Shown: positions 12,470 to 22,808 of the stretch, piece after piece
Numbering within the stretch: the stretch's first letter is position 1
Layout: every line of letters starts with the position of its first letter
Source: Dryocosmus kuriphilus
Taxonomy: Eukaryota; Arthropoda; Insecta; Hymenoptera; Cynipidae
Assembly (NCBI GenBank): GCA_038277395.1
Contig: CM076190.1
Location: forward strand, 253,863,989 to 253,927,988
Reading direction: 5' to 3'
DNA: 64,000 nt
Notes under the pieces: generated by a model
What the model was told of the DNA's origin: nothing
Seen by the model: only the letters and a program-made list of their open reading frames with translations
Database searches by the model: none
Position numbers and translations under genes: made by a program

Positions 12470-13535
12470 TACACAACACCACAAAAAAAAAAAAATTTTC
12501 CGAAGCCCAAGCTAAACCACCATACCCATACGTTTTTGAAGTTGCTGAATCCGAATCCGAGGTCAGTTTGAACCCATCAGGTCAGAATAAAGGTCAATTG
12601 AAGGTCAAATTCAAGAAAACCGTTAGATCGGCGAAAACCTCGACTCTAAGACGTTCTCAGGGTCGCTGAATTCAATACGGGGTTATTTTGACACGATAAG
12701 GTCAGTATCAAGGTCGACTCAAGGTCAAGATGAGAAATAATGATCTAATCAGTGCGAATTGTTACTCTAAGACGTTTCTGGGGTCGCTGAATCTGAACCC
12801 AGGGTCATTTTGACTCCATCAGGTGGGGCTTAAGGTCATTCTAAGTTTGAAGAGCATGGGATCTCACCGGGGAAGGGATTAGGATGTGGACGCCGAGAAT
12901 GGGGTGAAACACAATGAAAAACCAGGGTCTGATAAAAATAAAACGTATATTGACTTACTAAGGTCGACAGTGTGATATGCAATACCACTCGAAGAAAATA
13001 ATGCGCCTTCAAAGTGAGACGAGGCGGACCGGGAACGCGAGCCACTCTTAATTGACTCGAAGACAAACTGAGACCGGTTACGTGAGACGACTGACTACTG
13101 ACTGTAATCGACTGACTGCCCGAGCGACGCGAACCGCCGCCAGCCACACGCACGGGATCCCTCGTGGATTCCCGGGCGGGTTCGGCGCAAGGTCCCGTCG
13201 CTCGGCCAGCCATGTAACATTTCTGTTACAAGTTTAACAATTAAAAAAACATTTAATTAGAGAAAACCTCTACCCTTATACTTTTTTGTGGTCGCTGAAT
13301 CCAAATACGGGATAATTCCAGGTTCATGTTACATTCTAAAAAAGAGAAAAAATATTGAATCTGAGAAAGCCATTCTTTTAAAATGTTTCTGAGGTCGCTT
13401 AATATGTTTCTGAAATCATTTTCACCACATCAGGTAAGGATCAGGGTCAAAAAAGATTGTTTAAAATTATTTTGGTTACAATTTCTGAATCTTTACATTG
13501 AATTTCGAAAGTTATCGCTTGATTTAGAGTTTTTT
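12470..13535 (+). repeat. left inverted end of the DNA transposon
   Basis: Tandem units of about 110 bp with GGTCGCTGAATCC- and CATCAGGTCAGAAT-type words, ending near 13535 where the unique interior begins. Interrupted by the insertion at 12848-13230. The right end (16010-16690) has the same words reversed. Confidence 0.75.
12848..13230. mobile_element. probable solo LTR (383 bp)
   Basis: GC-rich block interrupting a repeat unit of the left transposon end. It starts TGAAGAGCATGG and ends TTTCTGTTACA, so it has TG...CA termini, and AGTT is duplicated at 12844-12847 and 13231-13234. The repeat unit continues on either side. A 4-bp duplication and these ends suit an LTR left by LTR-LTR recombination. 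No internal region is present, so the family cannot be named. Confidence 0.6.
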
Positions 13536-13759
13536 TAGTTATTTAACCCTTTTGTCCTTTTTGTTTATGATTCCGAAGCAATGGTGTATTTGAAGCTTTC
13601 ACGTCAGGGTTGATGTTATTCTTTTGCATGGGCAGTTGTGACAACAGAAGCGATATTTTATGGACCAACGATGCTCCCCTAAACTACGGTTAACAGGTGT
13701 GAATCAGGTTTCCGAGTACCATCCTCTGGAGTACGCACATTGACGTTAGAGATAAAACA

Positions 13760-14245
13760 TTAAACAGTTTCTTGAGCGCAATTCCATTTACGCTTACCAC
13801 TTAGAGGGCAATCTTCAACATGCTCGAAAATTTTGGTTATGAGCAAAGGACTTAGTGTAGCATCACTGATAAGCTCAACATTAGTTTCTGAGCATATAAG
13901 TCAATTTCTGCAATGACAGTCCGATATTTCCGCAGAAATTCAAAATCCTGCTACCGCGAGGGATACTGGGACGATGGCAACTGCTTCGAAAGGAGATGTG
14001 TAGAATGATTCGCTTTCAAGTCGAATGTGGTATCGAAGCCAGCGTGGCGCGCTGCCTTGCAGGGGGGCATTAGGGTGCGAGGATGAAGCCGTAGCGTGTC
14101 TGACGACGAGTTGACATTGTCCTCGTCAAATTCAGAAAGCTCTTATACTTAGACCTGGGTAGGTATGAGAGTCATCACCCCCAGGATGGCGGACTCACCT
14201 GTGATCGGTCCAGGATCCCTAATGCGTGGGTCTTCGTAATTTTTC
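13760..14245 (-). pseudogene. minus-strand pseudogene inside the DNA transposon
   Basis: A short first exon starts at ATG 14245 (MKNYEDPRIRDPGPIT) and runs into a consensus donor, ACAG followed by GTGAGT, near 14199. Further left, frames encode RKYRTVIAEIDLYAQ and, after a frameshift, LLITKIFEHVEDCPLSGKRK, with a TAA at 13760-13762. It is divergent from the transposase gene at 14246, and the two ATGs are adjacent on opposite strands. This resembles a second transposon-encoded protein, now broken. I do not recognise it. Confidence 0.45.
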
Positions 14246-16004
14246 ATGGTACCTAAAATAAAACACCAACATAAAACAGTTTTTAATAAAAAGACTTCAA
14301 AGTCCTTGTTACAAACAAACCCGGGAAGTTGTTCATCTGAATATTCTTGCAAGAAAAATCCTAATGCATTTTGTTACATATGTACCAAGTATTACTTTGC
14401 AGCTAAACGGAGACCAATATCAAATAATATCAAGAGAATTTACAAGGATTGTTTTGGGATTGATGTAGCTAACCAAGATAAAAAGTGGACTCCACACGAA
14501 GTATGTAGTGCTTGTTACACGATGATGGCAAGATATGATTCCAAAAAAGAGTCTGAAGTGAAGTTTTTGAAACAGGCATTTTGGCGAAAACCATTATGCG
14601 AAGAAGACTGTCATATCTGTATGACAAATGTAACAGGAATTAACAGAAAAAAAATTCATCGTCTTCAATATCCTGACGCACCAAACTTGAAAATACCAGT
14701 ACATAAAAATGATCACATTGAACATGAACTGGAAACTTCAATCAATTCTCCTGAGAGTATGTCATTCCGAAACGATTGCTATGTGGATGACGTTGAAGAA
14801 CAGGAATCTTCAAGCGATGAAAGAGGGAGTACAAGCAGTCAAAACTATGTAACTAGTGATCAAGACAAGGCTCCCAAAACTATAAATCAAGAAGAGATGA
14901 ATGACCTTGTGAGAGATTTAGGTTTACCTGAGGATAAAGCGGAATATTTAGCTTCATTCCTGAAACAACACAACTGGATATCTAAAGACACAAGAGTATC
15001 ATTTTACCGGAACAGAGAAGGAAACTTTAGAAAATATTTCACATTGATACAGGAACCTTCATTAGTAAATGAGTGAAATGCATACGGGAATATATAAAGG
15101 TGACGAATGGAGAATATTCATAGACTCCTCTAAGCAAAGTCTGAAGGTAGTATTACTCCATAACACCAGTGTATATGCTCCAATACCAATAGCGCATTCA
15201 ACCGTACTAAAGGAAGAATATAGTAGATTGAAATTCATATTAGAGACAATTAAATATTCTGAGCACAAATGGTCGATTTGCGGCGATTTTAAGATCTTAA
15301 CTATATTGTTAGGACAACAAGTTAAAAAAACATGAACGGACAGAACCTATCTCCAGGCAGGTTCTGCAAACATGTTACACGAACCACTGGTTGACCGCAG
15401 TAAGGTTTTGCTTCCACCTATCCACATCAAACTCGGCTTCATGAAGCAATTTGTTAAAGCTTTGGATAAAGCTGGAAATTGCTTCGAAAAACTTAAAGAA
15501 CTTTTTCCTCATCTTAGTGATGCAAAAATCATTCAAGGTATCTTCGATGGACCACAAATACGCAAACTAATGAGAGATGGTGACTTCATTTCTACAATGA
15601 ATGACAAGGAAAATGCAGCCTGGATATGTTTTAAAGATTTTGTGGAGAATTTGCTTGGGAACCATAAAAGTGAAAACTACGAAGAAATAGTGGTTCAAAT
15701 GATATCGAATTATAAGGAGTTAGGGTGTGTGATGAGACTAAAGTTATACTATTTGCACTCACATATAGATTACTTCCCAAAAAATCTAGGAGATTTTTGT
15801 GAGGAGCGAGGGGAGAGGTTCCATCAAGACACAAAAAAAATGGAAATGAGATATCAAGGTCGATGGGATGTCTATATGATAGCTGATTACTGCTGGTCAT
15901 TAAAGAGAGAAAGTAACAAGAACGGAGCAAAGCGTAAAAAGAAAGCGCTCCTTAGATCTTTTACGGATAAAAGGGTTAGATATCACAAAAAACAGGGAAT
16001 CTAG
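14246..16004 (+). pseudogene. transposase-like gene, frameshifted and internally deleted
   Basis: Three blocks in different frames: 14246-15076, 15069-15335 and 15372-16004. The first has Cys pairs typical of zinc binding (CYIC, then CSAC, then CHIC) and later LGLPEDKAEYLASFLKQHNW. The second has WRIFIDSSKQSLKVVLLHN and SICGDFK. The third has LLPPIHIKLGFMKQFVKA, LGNHKSENY, LHSHIDYFP and ERFHQD followed by RYQGRW. Conserved Asp and Glu residues in SICGDFK and HQDTKKMEMRYQG could belong to a DDE site. I know this protein type from many insect genomes but cannot name the superfamily with confidence. A segment is missing between blocks two and three. Confidence 0.65.
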
Positions 16005-16009
16005 TGATA

Positions 16010-16690
16010 CCTCCCGAAATTCAATGTAACGGTTTAGAAATTTTAACAAAAATAATATTAAACAATTTCGCTTAACCCTGATCCTCACCTAATGGGGTGA
16101 AAATGATCCTAGAATCAGACTAAGCTATCCCAGAAACGTTTCAGAAGAGTGGCTTCCTCAGAATAAATGTTTTTCTCTCACTCTGAGACCGTAACATGAC
16201 CTTGATCCTGACCTGATGAGGTAAAATTAACCCTATATTTGGATTAAGCGACCAAAAAACGTATAAGAGTAGAGGTTTTCTTTAATTCAATGTTTTCTTA
16301 ATTTTTGACCTTAGAATGACCTTAATCCCCACCTGATGAGTCAAAATGACCCTGGATTCAGATTCAGTGAACCCCAGAAACGTCTTAGGGTCACAATTCA
16401 CACTGATTAGATCATTATTTCTCATCTTGACCTTGACTTGACCTTGATAATGACCATGTCGGATCAAAATGACCCCGGATTCGGATTCAGCGACCCTGAA
16501 AACGTCTTAGAGTAGAGGTTTTCTTCGATCCAACGGTTTTCTTGACTTTGACCTTGAATTGACCTTTACCCTGACCAGATGGGGTCAAACTGACCCCGGA
16601 TTCGGATTCAGCGACCTAAAAAACGTATGGGTATGGTGGATTAGCTTGGGCTTCAGAAATTTTTTTTTTTTGTGGGCTGTGTTATCAGTG
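16010..16690 (-). repeat. right inverted end of the DNA transposon
   Basis: Repeats of GACCTTGA- and GGATTCAGCGACC-type words, the reverse complement of 12470-13535, ending in TTTTTTTGTG near 16682. From 16690 to 16990 I see no gene. Confidence 0.75.
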
Positions 16691-16989
16691 TAGTGCAAAG
16701 TAATCTACAATGACAGTGCTGGTGAGTACCAAAACTTTGCTTATACATAAAAACCATGACTTGACAACTATTAAATTTAGATACATTTGTTTTCATGCTA
16801 TTCCTCCAGATTTCTCAGGAAGGCTGATTAATTTTCTTCTTTATTGCAAAGAGTTGTGTAAAATAAATTCTATTATTTATGTCCGAATTTCTTGCTTGTC
16901 CCATTGATTTTTCCTCATCCCTGACTCTGATGAATATTAGGATTATTGATCAATCTACACCAAACAAGAAAGGAGGAACCGGAAAAAAT

Positions 16990-17257
16990 TAAGGCAAGTT
17001 ATGTAAATGTCTATGACGTAACACATGATTTGAGTCCGGCAATGTGACACTAAGGAATATATTGAACACATTTGTAAAAAACATAAAAGTTCTTATTATC
17101 ATTAATTATTTTTAAAAAATTATTGACACTTTCTCTTTATCTTTCTTTCAAATTCTGTAACTATAAACACAAAAGATTATTGCCCTTCATATGAAAGACA
17201 ATTGTATTGCCCAATAATATGAAACACAACTACCTAAATTCTCTTAAATTATGTAAC
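16990..17257. repeat. tandem intron repeat (copy A, middle)
   Basis: Same unit family as 11040-11730, cut at 17258 by the insertion of the GC-rich element. The unit resumes at 18569. Confidence 0.65.
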
Positions 17258-17259
17258 TA

Positions 17260-18566
17260 CCCAGGTGCGAATTTACCGTCGGCCCACGGTCGTGCCAATC
17301 GTCGGACGGTCGGTCCAACTTTGCGCGCCACTGGTCGGGCCAAGAAGCTAAATGATAACTGTCAACCGGCCTTGAAATCTGAAAGTCGGCCCGACATTTG
17401 GTCCCAAAGGTGGATCATCAATGAAAATAAAGCAGGCCCAACCTTGGGAAACAATGTGGTGCCAACCTACATTTTCAAAGGTTGATGAACATTGGCAAGA
17501 AGTATCGAGGCATCCTTGACAACCAAAGTTTGGGCCACCGTTGGGAACCAGTGGTCTGCCCAACCATTGCAATGATAACGCTAGCCCATCTATTTTCCAC
17601 AGCTGGCCCGAAAATGGTTAAAAAGGTTCATCCAGCCATGGAACCGAAGCTGACACACCACAGGCTTCCAGATTTTTGGAAACATCGACAGTAAATATTG
17701 ATGAAACTTAATGAATCAATGTTCGGCCCAACTAGCAAGCCGACGCTACGTCTTTTTCCACCGTCCACTCGGTACCTTCTTGGCAAAGCCGTCTGCCAGT
17801 CGTCTACTTATAGGCCCGAAGGTTGATTTCACTTCTGTCTCACTTTTACTGCGAGCCACCTAGCGGAAATGCGCCCGTACTATTGTGATCATTTTAAATC
17901 AATTCGCCAGAGTATACCTGACTATCGGCCCAACCGTGGGACAGAGTTGTGCCGACGGTCGGGCGCAGTAAGGTTACTTGCATCATATAATATTACGCCG
18001 ACAGTCGGGCCAACCGTCGGCTCACGATCTTTTTAGAAGAATAAACCAGAGTATATATGACGGTCGGCCCATATTTGGGCCAAGGTTCGGCCGACCGTCG
18101 GGTGCATTGTGGTGACTTGTACAAGCCAATGTTACGTCGGCGGTCGGGCCATTTCATGCCCATAGACGGGCCGACCGTACTTTAGCAGTATTTTTGAAAC
18201 AATAAACCAGAGTACATATATCCGACGGTCGGCCCATACTCGGGCCGAGATTTGACCGACCATCCAATGCATCAAGGTGACTTATGGGTAGCCGACTGCT
18301 GTACCTGCAGTCGTACCGAATTCCTACGGTCGTAACGACTAATCTGCCACGGTTTGTCCGATTTTCGGCCCAAAGTTCCACTAGAATTGGGCCGACAGTC
18401 GGCTTTTTGCCCCCCGCCGAAGTCGGTTGTCAACGTGGATGGGGCCACGGCAGCTTGAAAACACCTTAGTCGGCCCAACTCTTGTTGCCGTAGATCGGTT
18501 GCCAGAGTAGGGCCGACTTTGGACCGCTGGTCAAACTCTGGCAGCCGACCGAATTTCGCACCTGGG
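17260..18566. mobile_element. GC-rich TA-flanked element with inverted ends
   Basis: It begins CCCAGGTGCGAATTTACCG and ends with the reverse complement TTCGCACCTGGG. A TA dinucleotide flanks it on both sides (17258-17259 and 18567-18568). Removing the element and one TA restores the intron repeat word GTAACTATAACC, which supports a TA target duplication. The interior is GC-rich and made of diverged words such as CGGTCGGCCCAAC and CCAGAGTATATATG with a period of about 135-160 bp. It has no credible open frame, so it is non-autonomous. Confidence 0.7.
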
Positions 18567-18568
18567 TA

Positions 18569-19560
18569 TAACCACCAAAAGGATTATTGGCTTCTATATG
18601 AAAGACCATTGTACTGTTCAACAATTTGAAACACAAATATTTAAATTCTCCAAAAAAAGTTCAGGTAAAATTTTATTATGAGTAGAACATTTTGAAAGGA
18701 AGAGTGTTGAAAAATTCGAATATATTTATCTCCACACTGCAATAAGCTAGATAATATTCTATAAGTTAGTTTTTTCTTAACATACGTTACCTGATTTGCG
18801 TCTAGCAACGTGGCACTAAAGGAACATATTGATCACATTTATAAAAAACATTAATTCTTATTATCATTAATTATTTCAAAAGTTTGTTTTTAACTTTCTC
18901 TACGTTTCTCTCTAATTCTTGAACTATAACTTCCTAAAGTGTTATTGCCATTTATATTTGTACTGTTCAGCAACTTGAAATGCAAAGAACATTTTAAAAT
19001 GAGTAATGTTGAAAAATTCGAATATATTTATCTCCGCATTGGAATAGACTAGATAACATTGTAAGAGTCATTAGCCTTTGATTGACATATGTTACATGGT
19101 TTGAGTCTAGCAACATCGCACTAAAGGAATATATTGATCGTATTTATAAAAAACATGTTACTCCCTATTATCATTAATTATTTTTAAAAACTTTTTTAAA
19201 CTTTCTCTATATTTTTCCAAAATTCTTTAGCTACATCCTCCAAACAGATTAATGCCCTTTATATGAAGTACCATTGTACTGTTCAACAACTTAAAACAAA
19301 ACTACTTAGATTCCAGGACAAAAATTTCATATGAAAGCTATTATGTGTAGAACATTTTGAAATGAGCGGCGTTATACAATTCTAATATATTCATTATCAC
19401 AATGGAATAAATTAGATAATATGGTGTGAATCGTCAGTTTTTTGTTCCCATATGTTACATCTTTTCAATATGGCAACGTAGCGTTAAACGAATATATTGA
19501 TCGCATTTAAAAGATAAATAATACTACTTATTAATACTAATGTTATATTATATTAGTTAA
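18569..19560. repeat. tandem intron repeats (copy A, 5' part)
   Basis: About three units of 300-365 bp with the shared words listed for 11040-11730; AGATAATATT-type landmarks lie near 18749, 19051 and 19415. The array abuts exon 1 of copy A. Confidence 0.7.
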
Positions 19561-19566
19561 ACTTAC

Positions 19567-19618
19567 TTGCAAAATTAGGCAAAGCCATGCAAGCAAAGAA
19601 TAAAAGAACGGTCTTCAT
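19567..19618 (-). CDS. secreted protein family, copy A, exon 1 (signal peptide)
   Basis: ATG at 19618 opens MKTVLLFFACMALPNFA, a 17-residue hydrophobic signal-peptide-like segment. It ends in phase 1 at 19567 before a consensus GTAAGT donor. Copy B has an exon of exactly the same length (52 nt) and phase at 57507-57558, with the same NFA and donor. Splicing to 10346 (intron about 9.2 kb) makes a complete reading frame. The 400 bp upstream is conserved between the two copies (19620-20030 and 57560-57990), including an AAACGCAGTCG-type stretch about 40 nt before the ATG that may hold the transcription start. Confidence 0.7.
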
Positions 19619-19619
19619 A

Positions 19620-20030
19620 GTTTCAACATATAAGTAGAAATTACGATAGAAAATGCGACTGCGTTTGTGGACTATTTAAAAACGAGTACAAGGAAAACTA
19701 TTGTTGATCACATGTCTCAGAATTTTTCATATTTACTAGATTTCTAACGCATAGAACCTTCAGAATTATTTACCGATTCTCTGCACCGATTAAAATATTC
19801 TTGTTGCTTTTTCAGAGTTTACTGCATATTATTATAGTTTATATACATTATTTCTTTCTATTTATCAAAGAATTAAGCAACCTATAGAAAACTGATTTTT
19901 TCTATTTTCATATCAGACCGGAATTTTGCATCAAACACCCACTAGGATCTAAAAGGCTTCTTAGAGGATTTTGAGACAGCAGTCAAGTAGGATTTTGTTT
20001 GAAAGTGATTTTACATGATATTAAATTTGC
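19620..20030 (-). promoter_or_regulatory. conserved upstream region of copy A
   Basis: Aligned by eye with 57560-57990: shared GTTTGTGGACT, TTTACTAGATTTCT, TTTTTAGAGTTTACTGCATATT-like and GTTTTGCATAAAAT-like words. A TTTAAATAG box (minus strand, near 19680) precedes a GCAGTCG initiator-like word. The Maverick inserted about 650 bp upstream of the ATG. Confidence 0.4.
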
Positions 20031-20039
20031 GAAGTTCAT

Positions 20040-20264
20040 AATGCGTCCAACATCTAAATTGAAATTAAAGGTTGGTAAATGATATTAACCCAACCATCCG
20101 ATCAAGCTTGAACAAAAAGTTGAAAAAAGGATTTAGCAAAATTAAAAAAAAAGAGGGAAAAAAAAGGCAACCATCCAAAACCCCTTGCTTCTTTTTCCTT
20201 CCCTTGTCTTCTTTTGCTTTTACCCTTTTTAAAAACCGAAAAAATTATAACATGTCAACGTTTC
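20040..20264. repeat. interspersed repeat interrupted by the Maverick
   Basis: AAAGGTTGGTAAATGATA, CCGATCAAGCTTG and CATGTCAACGTTTCGG words recur in inverted orientation at 38690-38940. The Maverick target duplication starts directly after this block. Confidence 0.6.
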
Positions 20265-20270
20265 GGTGTT
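20265..20270. repeat. Maverick target-site duplication, left (GGTGTT)
   Basis: GGTGTT here and at 36234-36239 directly flank the inverted ends. Six base pairs is the usual Polinton duplication length. Confidence 0.9.
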
Positions 20271-21025
20271 AGTAGTATAGCAGTGTATGTCCGGGCGCAC
20301 CACGACAAGCTTCGTGCTGTCGCCGACAGATGGCGCCGCTACTCCCTCAGTGGTTTGTGTCCATGCTAAGTATCTACAGTCGGTATTACCTTCGGTCGGT
20401 AAGGTAGGGGTTCTGGATCTATTAGAAACATGGCAGTTTGTTACCATCAGTCGGGAAGGTAGAAATCTGTGGCAGTTTGTTGCCATCAGTCAGCAAGGTA
20501 GAAATCTGTGGCAGTTTGTTACAATCAGTCGGTAAGCCATGAATCTGTGGCAGTTTGTTACCATCAGTCGGTAAGACAGGAATCTGTCACTTATGAAATA
20601 AGCTATTTAACGTTAGTCGGTACGGTAGGGTTCTGTTCCAGACGATATACCTCGAGAATTGATGCGGCTCATGTCCGCGCTAAGCTTATTTTAGTACGCA
20701 ATATCTAGAGACATGAAATTACCACCCCTACCTCTTCTCTCTCTCACCCATAAGCAAGTAGAAATGCAGTCAAGGTTATGTAATGGAATTTACATCTCTC
20801 TCTCCTACACATACTGTAGGTGACGTATTATGGGGATTCCCGAGAACTCGACAAGTTTCGACAAGCATCGACAAGTTTCAATATGTAATTTTTTTCGACA
20901 TGAAGGTAAAGAGTTAATAAAATACTTACCTGTAAAGTTTCTATCCATCGTTGTTGTTGTTGTTGTTTGAAGGACCGAAGCGGAAAATGTGCAACTTTTC
21001 CATAAATTAAAACTAAGTAAATTAA
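20271..21025 (+). repeat. Maverick left terminal inverted repeat
   Basis: Matches the right end in reverse complement from AGTAGTATAGCAG through the CCATAAATTAA stretch near 21000-21025. It contains four copies of a 39-bp unit (ACCATCAGTCGG..., about 20440-20580) against three on the right, which explains its greater length. A run of CGACAAGTTT words lies at 20846-20880. Confidence 0.9.
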
Positions 21026-21297
21026 GGTAATGCAAAGCGGAAAAAATTAACAGTATCCCATCGATGTTTCAACGTAAAAATTCAACCCATCGATATGCTG
21101 AAAATCCATCGTTGAAATTTGTGCAAAGCGGAAAGAAACGCATTTTCTCTCTCTTATCCATAAATTAAGGTAAAAAACGTCAGACTCACTTTTCTTATCC
21201 ATAAACTAAAATTAAGTAATAAGTACACACAGGCAGTTTATCTGTGAATGTTATAATTTATTATTCACACACCAAGCTTCCTCAATACAAAGCTCTT

Positions 21298-21615
21298 TCA
21301 TTTAGCATAATCAAATTCAAAAAGATTGTATTTTCCACCAAAGTAGCAGAAAGAGAGTTCCTTAGCCTGGACCGCTACTTCCATCTTCTCGAACGTATCC
21401 ATACAGGCTAGATCCTCAAAAATCTTATTTATTCTGCTCGGCAAGTAGACTGTGATCTCATTCTCCCACTCGGCCACGAATTTTGTGCCATATTTCGTTT
21501 GAAGTTTGATGATTTTGGTAACAGCATACTTCTTCTTCACTATCAGGTCAGATAATGATTTCACTGGTAAGAACCCTTCCAATCGGCCAACTTTGTTAAC
21601 AGCACTGAGATCCAT
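21298..21615 (-). CDS. small Maverick protein, function unknown (105 aa)
   Basis: Intact frame of 105 residues starting MDLSAVNKVG, with VKKKYAVTKI, KYGTKFVAEW and a VYLPSRINKIF segment, no signal peptide and no membrane segment. I recall similar short proteins next to polymerase genes in other arthropod Mavericks but know no function; an OB-like or DNA-binding role would be a guess. It is transcribed away from the polymerase gene. A TATAAAAG box at 21703-21710 lies 31 nt before a TCAGTC initiator, and the heat-shock-element cluster begins about 25 bp further upstream. Because its frame is intact while the polymerase gene is broken, it may simply be a short target. Confidence 0.7.
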   Translation of the reverse strand: MDLSAVNKVGRLEGFLPVKSLSDLIVKKKYAVTKIIKLQTKYGTKFVAEWENEITVYLPSRINKIFEDLACMDTFEKMEVAVQAKELSFCYFGGKYNLFEFDYAK

Positions 21616-21676
21616 CTTCTTCTTCTCTGGGTAATTAATTGTGAGTAGACGCTACACTCTGTATGTTCAATGACAG

Positions 21677-21710
21677 ACTGAAGCCTCTGCAATTCGATGC
21701 TGCTTTTATA
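21677..21710 (-). promoter_or_regulatory. core promoter of the small Maverick gene
   Basis: Minus-strand TATAAAAG (first T at 21710) and TCAGTC with its A at 21679, spacing 31 nt. The ATG lies 64 nt downstream at 21615. Confidence 0.75.
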
Positions 21711-21735
21711 GACTAGTACCCCCACTCTACCTACC

Positions 21736-22187
21736 TTCGAGAATGTTCTAGAAGCTCGACGTGTTTCGACAAGTTTCGACACGATCACGCAATATGATGC
21801 AACGCCTTTTCGCGCCAGAATGTTCTAGAATCAACAAGATGATGCAGGTTTCGACAAGCTTCGACACGTTTAAACAAGATGATGCACGTTTCGACAAGTT
21901 TCGACAAGTTACGCAAGATGATGCAATGTTGCGCAATATGGTGCAACGATTTTTCCCGCCAGAATGTTCTAGAAGGTTAGATTGCACAACGTTGCGCAAG
22001 ATGATGCAAGGTTGTGCAATATGGTGTAACGATTTTTCCCGCCAGAAGGTTCTAGAACGTTAGATTGCACAACGGTGCGCAAGATGATGCAATGTTGCGC
22101 AATATGGTGCAACGATTTTTCCCGCCAGAATGTTCTAGAAGGTTAGATTGCACAACGTTGCGCAAGATGATGCAACGTGTTCTCGAA
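21736..22187. promoter_or_regulatory. heat-shock-element cluster in divergent early promoter
   Basis: Exact alternating GAA/TTC units with 2-bp spacers occur at 21736-21753 (four units, TTCGAGAATGTTCTAGAA), 21818-21830, 21962-21974, 22045-22057 and 22128-22140 (three units each), plus a two-unit site at 22180-22187. They lie in tandem blocks of roughly 83-85 bp that also contain GTGCAACGATTTTTCCCGCC. Runs of TTTCGACAAG occupy 21765-21910. The heat-shock factor site (nGAAnnTTCnnGAAn) is established knowledge; binding here is inference. Confidence 0.8.
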
Positions 22188-22211
22188 GAATCTGGTGGGG
22201 GAGAGGTGGTC

Positions 22212-22245
22212 TATAAAAGTGTGAGTGGAGTGGAGTGCCGTCAGT
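22212..22245 (+). promoter_or_regulatory. core promoter of the Maverick polymerase gene
   Basis: TATAAAAG at 22212-22219 and TCAGTT with its A at 22243, spacing 31 nt. The main ATG (22809) is far downstream, leaving a long leader made of repeats. Confidence 0.75.
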
Positions 22246-22261
22246 TCAGCGTTGTCTGTTA

Positions 22262-22740
22262 AGTGTGTTACATTGAGCGACGAAAATCTCCAGTGCAGCT
22301 TTTTGTGAATTTCACTATTGACTGGTGAAATAATCTAAAGACTAAGCGAAAAGTGCATAACTGCAGTTTCTTATGGACCAGAAGTGCAGTTTGTGTTATG
22401 GACTTTACTATTAGTATTATGGATTTTAAAAGGAAAAATAGTGATTGGTGAAATAAGGATATTGCATTTAAAGACAAAGTGAAAAGTGCATAACTGTAGT
22501 TCCTTATGGACTAGAAGTGCAGTTTGTTTTATGGACTTTACTAGTATTATGGACTTTGAAAGGAAGAATAGTGAGCGGTTAAATAAGGATATTGCATTTA
22601 AAGACAAAGTGGAAAGTGCATAACTGCAGTTTCTTATGGACTGTTGAAAGAAACCAGAAGTGTAATTTGTGTTATAGACTTTTATATATAGTGACTTTAA
22701 AGACATTATTGATAGTGACTTTACTATTAAGAAAATCTCC
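22262..22740 (+). repeat. about 131-bp tandem repeat in polymerase-gene leader
   Basis: AAAGTGCATAACTGCAGTTT recurs at about 22350, 22480 and 22611, each followed by CTTATGGA and TTATGGACTTTACTA words. The units contain several short upstream ATGs, but no extended frame. Confidence 0.7.
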
Positions 22741-22808
22741 AGTGAAGTTCTTTTTTGACCGATATTTTTTTCTTATCTGCGAATAAAAAAAAAAAAAACT
22801 CCGTCAAA

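Larger units (their letters stand above)
12470..16690. mobile_element. DNA transposon with long inverted ends made of tandem repeats
   Basis: The left end reads CACAAAAA, AAGCCCAAGCTAAACCACCA, TACCCATACGTTTTT. The right end at 16620-16682 is its reverse complement with few changes. Inside each end are several copies of a roughly 110-bp unit (GTCGCTGAATCCGAATCC and AAGGTCAAGG words), in opposite orientation left and right. Between them lie a plus-strand transposase-like pseudogene and a minus-strand pseudogene. I could not fix the exact outer base or a target duplication. The element sits in the intron of copy A. Confidence 0.75.

Noticed and set aside
20072..20272. Lys-rich plus-strand frame before the Maverick
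   Set aside because: Lies in an interspersed repeat and low-complexity A-rich sequence; its inverted sister at 38.7 kb is not open.
21761..22262. Plus-strand frames reading MMQVSTSF- and WCNDFSRQ-like repeats
   Set aside because: They run across the heat-shock-element repeats upstream of the predicted transcription start and have no conserved domain.
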